From: Planctomycetota bacterium
Lineage (GTDB): Bacteria > Planctomycetota > PUPC01 > JACPCR01
Reading direction: 5' to 3'
Length of the DNA: 37,883 nt
NCBI GenBank assembly: GCA_027625095.1
Contig: JAQBXN010000082.1
Coordinates: 1 to 37,883, forward strand
Part shown: positions 25,762 through 33,566 of the stretch, piece by piece
How the letters are laid out: every line of letters starts with the position of its first letter
Numbering within the stretch: the stretch's first letter is position 1
Program-made: the position numbers and the translations under genes
Notes under the pieces: model-generated
Databases searched by the model: none
What the model saw: the letters and a program-made list of their open reading frames with translations, nothing else
Told to the model about the DNA's origin: nothing

Positions 25762-26955
25762 TCACAACAATTGGGAGAGAAAGGTGCGTGCAGGAACAAC
25801 CGTCGGACGTTGAAGAGAGAAGCAGGATTTGCCCACGTAGTCTCTTTCGATCACGACCTGAAAAGCGTGCGAAGCGCCTGTCTGCTGCTGGAAATAGGAC
25901 AGATGTGGCGAGAGGGACGTTTCGGCCAGTTTCGCCTCAACCAGGAACCAGGGTTGGTCGTCACGCACGACGAGGAAGTCGACCTCCCGCTTCATTTTGT
26001 CTCGCAGGTAGAAGAGTTCGAAGGTCCCCAGGCCCAGGTCTGTCCAACCTTCGACCGCCTTCTGGAGATGACACGCGATAAACGTGTCCGTGCGCTGGCC
26101 AGGATCTGAAATGCCCGACCAGTCCCGTTGAAACCATTTCGGTTCCTTGCGCAACGATTTACTGACATTGCGATACCACGGCTTCACCAGGAAGCCAACA
26201 TGAAGCGAGCAAAGTCCATTTATCCATGTCTTGGCGGTGTTGGGGGCCACACCGGTGTCCCGGGCCAGGTTGGAAATGATAAGCTGTTCGCTGCTGCGCT
26301 CCTCAAGAAGACGTCCCATGACTTCGACCAGGGCCACATCCTGGATGCGAGTCAGATCGCGAACGTCTTCTTTGAAAACTTGTTCGTGACGGAGTCGCCG
26401 CCATCGTCGGGTGAATTGTTCACTGCCGGCAATCATTGGTTCCGGATAACCACCGTGACGCCATAGCGCATCCCATGCTTCGTCGTCCAGAGCCGACGGG
26501 CGACGTAGAACGTCTTCTCCGGGAATAGCCGTCGTAACCAGCTCGGCCACGGAGAACGGGTGCATCCGAAACAGAAAGTACCGCCCCATCAGGCTATCGC
26601 CCCCGCGCCGAAAAACGTCCAGTTTAGAAGAACCTGTGACGATGATACGGCAGTCGTCTTCATAAAGATCAAAGAACCCTTTGAGGAATTGCTTCCAGTG
26701 CGGATATTTGTGCAGTTCGTCAAATACGAGCACTGGTGGTTTTTCCACCAGGGCCTCCAATCCAGCCACTTGAGCAACCTTCTCCTGGCCGGCGATGATG
26801 GAACGCTGGTCACTGGCTGCATCCCAGTTGAAGTAGACATCTCCTTGAGCTCGACAGGTCGTGGTCTTGCCCACCTGCCGGGGGCCGGCTACGAATGCCA
26901 TTTGCCGATGGTTTTTCAGATGCTCTTCAAAGATCCGGTCATACACCCTTTTCAT
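25762..26955 (-). CDS. AAA_14 / DUF4143 ATPase
   Basis: A 397-residue ATPase of the AAA_14-DUF4143 family. The P-loop GPRQVGKT is at 24-31, Walker B is in LVFDELHKYPHW, and an arginine-containing sensor region (VTGSSK) follows. The DUF4143 C-terminal half ends with EVDFLVVRDD...FLVEAK, matching the D-(x)n-ExK pattern of PD-(D/E)XK-like folds. Members are often strain-variable, and the cellular role of this family is not established. The start at 26955 is preferred over 27078, because the family begins MKRVYDR-like. The gene points against its neighbours and separates two carbohydrate genes, so it is probably an independent insertion. Confidence 0.92.
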   Translation of the reverse strand: MKRVYDRIFEEHLKNHRQMAFVAGPRQVGKTTTCRAQGDVYFNWDAASDQRSIIAGQEKVAQVAGLEALVEKPPVLVFDELHKYPHWKQFLKGFFDLYEDDCRIIVTGSSKLDVFRRGGDSLMGRYFLFRMHPFSVAELVTTAIPGEDVLRRPSALDDEAWDALWRHGGYPEPMIAGSEQFTRRWRRLRHEQVFKEDVRDLTRIQDVALVEVMGRLLEERSSEQLIISNLARDTGVAPNTAKTWINGLCSLHVGFLVKPWYRNVSKSLRKEPKWFQRDWSGISDPGQRTDTFIACHLQKAVEGWTDLGLGTFELFYLRDKMKREVDFLVVRDDQPWFLVEAKLAETSLSPHLSYFQQQTGASHAFQVVIERDYVGKSCFSLQRPTVVPARTFLSQLL

Positions 26956-26960
26956 AGCGA

Positions 26961-27018
26961 ACCAAAATACACAACTCTGCATAATAGTCCAGACCAAAAT
27001 GCAGAGGACGCTATTATG
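26961..27018 (-). promoter_or_regulatory. Repeats upstream of the AAA_14 ATPase gene
   Basis: Just upstream of the ATPase start lie two direct copies of ACCAAAAT (26961-26968 and 26993-27000), 32 bp apart, and a perfect 8-bp inverted repeat CATAATAG (26980-26987) / CTATTATG (27011-27018). The area is A/T rich and may contain the promoter and an operator of the ATPase gene. No known regulator motif is recognised. Confidence 0.4.
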
Positions 27019-27172
27019 GTTCAGCCTTGAGTGGAGGCTCGAAAAATTGCCTTCTATCCTCAGAGACATCAAAGGCATCGAAAATCAAATAGACTTGGGA
27101 CACCGCGGAGAGATTCATTTATAAATACCGGTGGCCCTCAATAAGAGGTTTCGATCCTGAGCTTTGATCCCC

Positions 27173-29575
27173 ATGACTCTCTGGCTCATATTCAGTTGCC
27201 TGTTGTGGTCGCCCCATTCCGCTGCCGCGCCGCTCCTGATCGAAATCGAAGAACTCGACCTGGGTCTTCATCTTGCCGCAGATCCATCCGCATCCAAAAA
27301 GATCGCATGCGTCGTCTCGCTGGAAAAAGACAGTGGGGGGACCGGATTTGATACTGTTGAGGAGGTCCCGGCAGGCAAATATCGAGCGACCCTGCGCGTT
27401 CGCTCTCCCAAGCTTCACCTTCCCCTTGTAGATGCCACCAAAGTCAGCTTGGCCGTAAGTGCCAGGGAAGAGCAACTCTCGACAGTCTCGTGCGGCCGGC
27501 TGAGTTTTTCCACACCAGATGAATACGCAGAGGTCTCTCTGCAATTCGTCCTGGAAAAACCGTCCAGCCTCAGCTTTTCACTTCACTGGATTCGTGACGC
27601 CGCCTCCACGGCAATCGCCACAGCCAGAAACGCGCCGACGCTTCCGAAGGACGGGACACTTGGCGCCGGAAAGGACGAGGAAGAATTGGATTCCGGCGTC
27701 ATTGAGCTTGAGCTGAATGAAATCAAATACGCGTGTCTGTTACTGGACAGACTATCCATTCAAAGAATCGGGGCCGATGTTTTCATCGAGCGGGTCTGGC
27801 CTCAGAAGGTCCACATTGCGCCAGGTGAAGAGAATCCGATTGAAGTAACACTGCGCAATGTAGGCGGGCAGAAGCGAGAGGTCGCATTGGAATTGCGAGT
27901 GCTCGGCGGCCTGCAAGAAACGCAACCGGCCATCTTGCCAGAGCGACGGAGGGTCTCACTAATGCCGGGCAAAACAACCGTGCGTTTCGATTGGACCGCA
28001 CGACAGAGGTTCGGGCATGAGGCACGGGTTGAACTCTTCGCAGGCGATGAGCTGGTCGACCGCGCTTCTGAATATTTCGGTGTAAGCAAAAACGTCTGGG
28101 AGATTTCACTTCAAGCTCCTGGATTCCTTGAATGGGTTTGGGGGCAGCGAACCAGATTTATTGAAGACATGGTCGAACGGGATCGGGCGGCTTACATGAA
28201 CGTGGTCGAGGCATTTTCATGGGCACCGTGCAGCTTCAGCGATCTGACTCCCAGCGAAGAGGAATGGTGGACAGGTCAGAATGCCTATCACCAGGTTCTC
28301 GAGGAAGGCAAGCGCTGGTTTCGCCTCGCAAAGCAGAACGGACTGAAAATGATCACCTACTCGTGGCCGGCTGCGAGCGGGCCGATTGGGATGGAATTCG
28401 CCCGTAAGAATCCGGGCTGGATCTCCAATCAGGAGATCGGGCTTGGTTTGAGTTTCAATGTTCGAGACCTGCGTTTTCGACGCTGGGCAAACGATAGCGG
28501 CAAACCGTTCCTCGCCGCAGTGAGCCGGCAGTGGCATTCTGGCAGCATCGACCGCGGCCAACTCAGCGCAATCGATTACGGGGCGAACGAAATAGCGCGT
28601 TCGGCAAAGATGCTCGGCTGGGATGGCGTTCGATTTGATATGCCGTGGACCTGGAGCGCGATGGGCGGGAAAGGCGTGCATTCCGAATTCGACACTCTTG
28701 GAATCAACGAGGAAATAAAACAACTCCTGCCGGATCTCTACGGCAAGCAGGATACTTGGTCGGGTGACGAAGTTTCTTTACGAAATCTTCGCTGGACGAA
28801 GCACACGATCTCTAAGCAGTTTCCTGACTTTGTGTATTCGTATAACTGGGGCGTCCCTTTCATTAAGGAAGACAACCAGGGCCGTCAGCAGACGAGCCGG
28901 GCCTACGCTGAGGCGTGCGCGGGCGGCGGGCAGATCATGGACGAGGCCATCCGGCATTGGGCAGGCCCGTGGAAGGATTACGCCGATCGTATTCTTCGCG
29001 AATCAGATTATGTGCGAAATCTTGGGGGCCATTTTGAGGTTGTCGGGATGAGCACCGAAGGACTGACGGAACTCGATCGCATCTACATGAAAATTTTCAC
29101 TCTCGCCGGCCGAGCCCACCCTTACATCGGCACCTATCAGTGGGGAAACTCGCCAACAGGCACTTACTCTCAATTCGCGACCCGCTTCAGCGAACTGCTG
29201 TGGCACGAAGACTGGAAGACGCTGCCCGAGCCGGAGAAGCATTTTGCGGTCTCCTCCGTTTACCCGATCTGGTGGCAGAAGCATGTATGCATTCGACAGG
29301 TAGACGGCCGCACCTCGATTCTGCTCCACCTGATTGCAGCGCCACCGACAGAAAAGCCTTTCCAGCTGGCAAAGACTTTGCCGCCTGAACAAAAGGATGT
29401 ACGAGTCACTTTTAAAGAATTCGAAGGATTGAAGCCTGGGCGTGTCCTTGCATGTACCGCGGAGCCGGAGACGCGAACTCTTGAGGTCGCTTTGAAAAAA
29501 GTAGGAGAAGTTTTCGAAGTGACGATTCCAGAGCATCACTACTGGACCGTTTTGATGTTGGAGTTTCGGGACTAA
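27173..29575 (+). CDS. Secreted TIM-barrel glycoside hydrolase-like protein
   Basis: An 800-residue exported protein, probably a glycosidase. The signal peptide (IFSCLLWSPHSAAA) ends near residue 17. The N-terminal half is a set of beta domains (about 20-310), including a CARDB-like segment (VHIAPGEENPIEVTLRNVGG). A (beta/alpha)8-like catalytic domain follows, with FSWAPCSFSDLTP, NGLKMITYSWPA, and a probable catalytic Asp (about residue 489) in GWDGVRFDMPWTW, as in retaining enzymes of the GH-D, GH66 and related barrels. A C-terminal beta domain ends the protein. I cannot assign a family. The start at 27173 (ATG) is used rather than TTG 27164, because it directly begins the signal peptide. 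The next gene begins 10 bp after its stop. Confidence 0.8.
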   Translation: MTLWLIFSCLLWSPHSAAAPLLIEIEELDLGLHLAADPSASKKIACVVSLEKDSGGTGFDTVEEVPAGKYRATLRVRSPKLHLPLVDATKVSLAVSAREEQLSTVSCGRLSFSTPDEYAEVSLQFVLEKPSSLSFSLHWIRDAASTAIATARNAPTLPKDGTLGAGKDEEELDSGVIELELNEIKYACLLLDRLSIQRIGADVFIERVWPQKVHIAPGEENPIEVTLRNVGGQKREVALELRVLGGLQETQPAILPERRRVSLMPGKTTVRFDWTARQRFGHEARVELFAGDELVDRASEYFGVSKNVWEISLQAPGFLEWVWGQRTRFIEDMVERDRAAYMNVVEAFSWAPCSFSDLTPSEEEWWTGQNAYHQVLEEGKRWFRLAKQNGLKMITYSWPAASGPIGMEFARKNPGWISNQEIGLGLSFNVRDLRFRRWANDSGKPFLAAVSRQWHSGSIDRGQLSAIDYGANEIARSAKMLGWDGVRFDMPWTWSAMGGKGVHSEFDTLGINEEIKQLLPDLYGKQDTWSGDEVSLRNLRWTKHTISKQFPDFVYSYNWGVPFIKEDNQGRQQTSRAYAEACAGGGQIMDEAIRHWAGPWKDYADRILRESDYVRNLGGHFEVVGMSTEGLTELDRIYMKIFTLAGRAHPYIGTYQWGNSPTGTYSQFATRFSELLWHEDWKTLPEPEKHFAVSSVYPIWWQKHVCIRQVDGRTSILLHLIAAPPTEKPFQLAKTLPPEQKDVRVTFKEFEGLKPGRVLACTAEPETRTLEVALKKVGEVFEVTIPEHHYWTVLMLEFRD

Positions 29576-29585
29576 TGCTTTCTTG

Positions 29586-31553
29586 ATGCCGAATATGAAA
29601 TTCCGTTCCACCATTCTGCGATCTGTGAGTTTGCTGCTCACCTTCTGTATTCTCGGACTTGCCTACCCCGAGCCACCGGACAACCCCCGGCGCCTCCCTC
29701 GGATCCTCGCTGTCCAGGGCTTGTGGAACGAACACTATCGTCTACCTGAAGCACTCTCCATGGCCGGCGGCGCAGACCTCAAAGAATCGCTGCACTTCCA
29801 CGGAGGCAGCTCCAGCGGTCTTCATTTTCTCAAGGGCGAAGGCCAATGGGGCTTTCCCGGTAATGCTGAACAGATGTCTGCTTTCGATCTTCTGGTTCTG
29901 ACCAATGTGGCTGCCCGCTCCTTTTCCGATGAGCAGACGGAAATGATCGAAGACTACATTAAGCAGGGAGGCGGCCTTTTGCTGCTGGGTGGTTACTGGA
30001 CCCTGGACAAGGGCGGAATGCGTGGGACGACTTTTGAGAGAATCCTCCCGGTGACGATTCCGGGAAATGCAGCCCGTCTCCCTCATGTTCCGCAAGGAAT
30101 GGTTCTGCAACCTGCGAGGGAGCATCTTGTCACCGGCCTTGTGGACTGGTCGGCAAAGCCGGTAACGTTTTTTCACCATCGACTCATTCCCCGGCCGGAT
30201 GCAATGGTCTTGGTAAATGGCGGTGAACATCCGATCCTCATCACAGGCCAGTACGGAAAAGGGAGAACTGCCGTATTCGCCGGGACGGTCAACGGTGAGC
30301 CGCCGAAAGATATCATTACGTTCTGGCAATGGCGTGACTGGCCTCAACTGCTTGCCAATATCATCGAATGGCTCATTTCACCAGAGCAGGCTGTGCGCTC
30401 ACCCAACAAGAAAAACGGCTCATCCAAACTGCCTGGCCTTTCGACGAATGAATTAGAAGACTTCGCCTTCGCTGAAGACGAGGAAAAAATCACTCTTGTC
30501 CGCAAGGCGATTAAGTCCTGCAATGCAGAAACGGCGGACGCTCTGGTGCAGGAGTTGGTCGACAATGATGCGCTGCCGTCAGAGCTGCAGCTCAGCATCC
30601 TCAAAGTCATACGCCCCTTTGCCAAAACTGACTGGGTAGCCGGTCTGATCGAATTAAAGGCCCGCACGGACCCTCCTTTTGTCCGAGACTGGTTGAGGCT
30701 TCTTGGGGCGACCCACTCGGAGTCCGCGGCCCCGATTCTGCTCGAATCGCTCGAATCCAAGGAGGTGCATACCCAGCGCGCAGCTTTGGAAGGACTCGCC
30801 GCTCTGGGTTCGAAAAAGGCTATTCCTCCCCTTCAGAGATTCGCATCCCGCCTGCCGGCATCGAAACTCGATACGGCTACCGATTCCGATGAATACCGCG
30901 ACGTTTTGCCAACGGAGGAAGAACTTTCAGCGGACGCCCTGATAGCGCTCTACAACTGCGGGGCGCCCCAGACGGCCATGCGAATGTTCGATGCATACGA
31001 CAGTTACCTTTTTAATTCTGAATATTTGAGCGCATTTTTTATGACTTACAGGGGGCCTGCGAAAAGCGATATTCAGGGCCGTCTTCTGTGGAAAGACATG
31101 GGCCATCGTCTCGAATTCATGCGCGCACAGTTGCACAAACTTGAGGATGCCATCACCCATATCCCCAAAATGCAGATCGCCGAATTCATTGCCGCCGCAA
31201 GCCAGGAAAAGCGACAGCACTGCATCGGACTTATTTATCGAGCACTTGAGCGTTCCAGCCGGGACTTGGAGTGGGCATTTCTTCTGCCCCTGTATCGTGC
31301 AGAGGATATGGGCATCTCTCGAATGGCTTGCTCGATCATTGTCGAGCTCGGCGGAGAGAGGGCGAGCCGGATGCTTTCGGATCAGATGAAGATGGAATGG
31401 CGGACCGGCAATCGCCGAAGACTGCTGCTGTTGTCGAGGGTGCTCAAGAAGAAAGAGTTCAGTGAGTTCCTTGAGTTGGCAGCTTTGGGGGAGGACAAGG
31501 AACTGGCCAGGCTCGCTGAGTATCTGAAGGAAAAGCAGGGGCAAAACAATTGA
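29586..31553 (+). CDS. Secreted GATase-like protein with HEAT repeats
   Basis: A 655-residue exported protein with a signal peptide (ILRSVSLLLTFCILGLA). Residues about 30-275 form a class I glutamine amidotransferase-like (ThuA/DUF-type) Rossmann domain with the run FDLLVLTNVAARSFSDEQ and GGGLLLLGGYW. The elbow carries Gly-Tyr where a catalytic Cys would sit, so it is probably a sugar-binding or inactive version. From about 290 to 640 the protein is alpha-helical HEAT-like repeats (for example HTQRAALEGLAALGSKKAI). It lies 10 bp downstream of the second glycosidase-like gene and is likely co-transcribed with it. Relatives of this fold with HEAT repeats are common in PVC bacteria, their function unknown. 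An in-frame TTG lies 3 nt earlier. Confidence 0.8.
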   Translation: MPNMKFRSTILRSVSLLLTFCILGLAYPEPPDNPRRLPRILAVQGLWNEHYRLPEALSMAGGADLKESLHFHGGSSSGLHFLKGEGQWGFPGNAEQMSAFDLLVLTNVAARSFSDEQTEMIEDYIKQGGGLLLLGGYWTLDKGGMRGTTFERILPVTIPGNAARLPHVPQGMVLQPAREHLVTGLVDWSAKPVTFFHHRLIPRPDAMVLVNGGEHPILITGQYGKGRTAVFAGTVNGEPPKDIITFWQWRDWPQLLANIIEWLISPEQAVRSPNKKNGSSKLPGLSTNELEDFAFAEDEEKITLVRKAIKSCNAETADALVQELVDNDALPSELQLSILKVIRPFAKTDWVAGLIELKARTDPPFVRDWLRLLGATHSESAAPILLESLESKEVHTQRAALEGLAALGSKKAIPPLQRFASRLPASKLDTATDSDEYRDVLPTEEELSADALIALYNCGAPQTAMRMFDAYDSYLFNSEYLSAFFMTYRGPAKSDIQGRLLWKDMGHRLEFMRAQLHKLEDAITHIPKMQIAEFIAAASQEKRQHCIGLIYRALERSSRDLEWAFLLPLYRAEDMGISRMACSIIVELGGERASRMLSDQMKMEWRTGNRRRLLLLSRVLKKKEFSEFLELAALGEDKELARLAEYLKEKQGQNN

Positions 31554-31566
31554 GGCAAAACAATGA
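31540..31566. repeat. Tandem duplication across a stop codon
   Basis: GGCAAAACAATTGA (31540-31553), which ends in the stop codon of the GATase-like gene, is repeated almost exactly as GGCAAAACAATGA (31554-31566) with one base missing. It is followed by degenerate short repeats of the form GAACCT/GAATCTT up to about 31646. The remainder to 31771 shows no gene. Confidence 0.75.
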
Positions 31567-31771
31567 AAAGAAAGAATGGCGAAAAGGTTTAAGGCAGAAA
31601 AATGGAAGAACCCTGAACCTCTGTACCTCTGAATCTTGAATCTTGACTCACTCCAGAACACGGTTCGCAATCCAACACAAATTCCCCTTTAATTTCCGCC
31701 CCTTATCTGGCGGATGACCTGGCGCGACCTCGTTCGAGTTATTGATGCGCAATCGACAGGAACATTTTGAA

Positions 31772-32998
31772 ATGAAGAATCCGGCTGCATCCCTCTTCAG
31801 CGCCAGCCTGGGCGCAGGGCTGTTGATAATTCTGTTCTCTTGCACTGGGACTCCTACGCCCCGTCTGAAGGAAGGGAATAAGACTCCGCCCAAACTTTCC
31901 AGCGAGGCCCTGCTGCTCAATGGCAAAGAGCCGATTATCCGTGTCTCGCTGTTTCAGGCGGCACCGTCAGGCAAGATTCGGCTGAGCTCGGTAGGGTCCG
32001 CCCAGGTAACCACCCTGGCCGGTGATCTGATTATGGAAATGCCATCCATTGCCGAGTCTGCTGTCCTCTCTTCGACCACGGGATTTGCTATCGAAGGCTA
32101 TCCCGAATTTGAGGTCGACCAGGTCATATTGATTCCACAGAATGACGCGGACCTGACCGTGAACGGCATTCGATATCATGGGCGTCTTCACCTGAGCCAC
32201 AGCCCTGACGGACTTATCAGTGCGGTTAATTTTGTTCCTCTTGACACTTATCTCGGTGGGGTGCTCGGCAGTGAAGTCATCCTGTCCTGGCCAGTTGCCT
32301 CGTTGCAGGCAAATGCTATCGCCTCACGCAGTTATGCTCTATATCAGATGTTACAGCGTCAGGATGAACCGGCTGATGTCGTTTCAGATACTCGGGATCA
32401 GGTTTACCGGGGCATGGAGCGCGAAAGCGAGAGCGCCCGAGCCATAGTCCAACAGACCCATGGAGTGGTACTTCACTATAATGGAAAACCTTTCCCCGCT
32501 TATTTCAGCTCCTCCTGTGGAGGTCACACCACGGATGCGTCAACCGGTCTGGATCGGGCCGGCTGGGCGCCGCTGTCACCGGTAAAATGCGGTTTTTGTG
32601 ATGAGTCGCGCTATTTTCGGTGGAATTTCGCCGTGCAAAAAGGTGAAATTGCCGCCTTGCTCAGTCGTTCGGGACACAGCGTCGGTGTCATACAGGACAT
32701 TCGACCCGTCGGCAGGGGTGTTGATGGCCGAGCAAGAACCGTTCAGATCGAGCATTCGAAGGGGCAGTTAAGCCTCAAAGCGACGGAATTCAGGCACATT
32801 ATGGGAACAGGCAAACTGCGCAGTACATCATTTGACACAAAAGATTCCGGAGATGAGCTTGTTTTCAGCGGAAACGGCTGGGGGCACGGTGTGGGTCTCT
32901 GCCAATGGGGCACGAAGGGGATGGCATCTGCCGGCTACACTGCCGAATTCATTCTCAATCACTATTATCCGGGGGCGAAACTCGCAGAAATCTATTAA
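31772..32998 (+). CDS. SpoIID/LytB-domain lipoprotein
   Basis: A 408-residue putative lipoprotein. The N terminus has a hydrophobic stretch ending in the lipobox-like LFSC, so it is probably anchored in a membrane by a lipid-modified Cys. The remainder is a SpoIID/LytB domain: FVPLDTYLGGVLGSEV, ALQANAIASRSYAL-like, RDQVYRGMERES and GWGHGVGLCQWGTKGMA are all conserved family features. SpoIID is a lytic transglycosylase of peptidoglycan in sporulating Firmicutes, and LytB modifies an amidase. The homologues in Gram-negative bacteria likely act on denuded glycan strands during envelope remodelling. No sporulation genes are nearby. The start at 31772 has AGGAA about 10 nt upstream. A TTG at 31742 is the alternative. 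Confidence 0.9.
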   Translation: MKNPAASLFSASLGAGLLIILFSCTGTPTPRLKEGNKTPPKLSSEALLLNGKEPIIRVSLFQAAPSGKIRLSSVGSAQVTTLAGDLIMEMPSIAESAVLSSTTGFAIEGYPEFEVDQVILIPQNDADLTVNGIRYHGRLHLSHSPDGLISAVNFVPLDTYLGGVLGSEVILSWPVASLQANAIASRSYALYQMLQRQDEPADVVSDTRDQVYRGMERESESARAIVQQTHGVVLHYNGKPFPAYFSSSCGGHTTDASTGLDRAGWAPLSPVKCGFCDESRYFRWNFAVQKGEIAALLSRSGHSVGVIQDIRPVGRGVDGRARTVQIEHSKGQLSLKATEFRHIMGTGKLRSTSFDTKDSGDELVFSGNGWGHGVGLCQWGTKGMASAGYTAEFILNHYYPGAKLAEIY

Positions 32999-33050
32999 CT
33001 GTGCGCCTTTCGATTTTCGACGGGCTCCTGGTTAACCCAATTCTTCTGAA

Positions 33051-33419
33051 ATGGATACCGTTTTGGACGTGTCCCATTATGTGATTTTCATGCAACAGCA
33101 GCCGGGCGGGGGAGAGGTCTTTGCCCAGATGCTGCCGATGATCGTCATCCTCTTCGTTTTCATGTATCTGTTCGCCATCAGGCCACAGAGGAAGCAGGAA
33201 AAGGAGAAGAAGATGTTGTTGGAAAGCCTTCGCAAAAATGACAAAGTCGTCACAATCGGTGGGCTTCACGGCACGGTCAGTTCATTAAAAGAAGATACGG
33301 TTCTGGTTACAGTGGCAGATGGTGTCCAGCTCAAGTTCGCCAAGAGCGCCATTCAGACCGTCAAAAAGGGCAAGCGCGACGACAGCGAGGAGGCCGAGGT
33401 AGAATCCGTGGAAGATTAA
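33051..33419 (+). CDS. yajC: Sec translocon accessory subunit YajC
   Basis: A 122-residue membrane protein with one transmembrane segment (LPMIVILFVFMYLFAIRPQ) directly followed by the conserved RPQRKQEKE motif and the cytosolic domain with NDKVVTIGGLHGTV. This is the canonical YajC pattern. It joins SecDF in the auxiliary part of the SecYEG translocon. The C-terminal 20 residues are acidic and variable. The SecDF gene lies 147 bp downstream in the same direction, a conserved arrangement. The N-terminal 15 residues before the QQQPGG stretch are longer than in many homologues, and an internal ATG at 33090 could be used instead. Confidence 0.97.
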   Translation: MDTVLDVSHYVIFMQQQPGGGEVFAQMLPMIVILFVFMYLFAIRPQRKQEKEKKMLLESLRKNDKVVTIGGLHGTVSSLKEDTVLVTVADGVQLKFAKSAIQTVKKGKRDDSEEAEVESVED

Positions 33420-33566
33420 GTGTCCGATGGGCTTAGCTCGGGGAATTTTTTGAGCGCCCTGAAGGCCTGAATCCTCTTCATTAGGAAGTCTGCTCCACAG
33501 GTGAGTCAGGCCCAATGATTTTTTGCACCAGAGACGAGCATCAAGAGCTCTGCTAGCACACTATTC

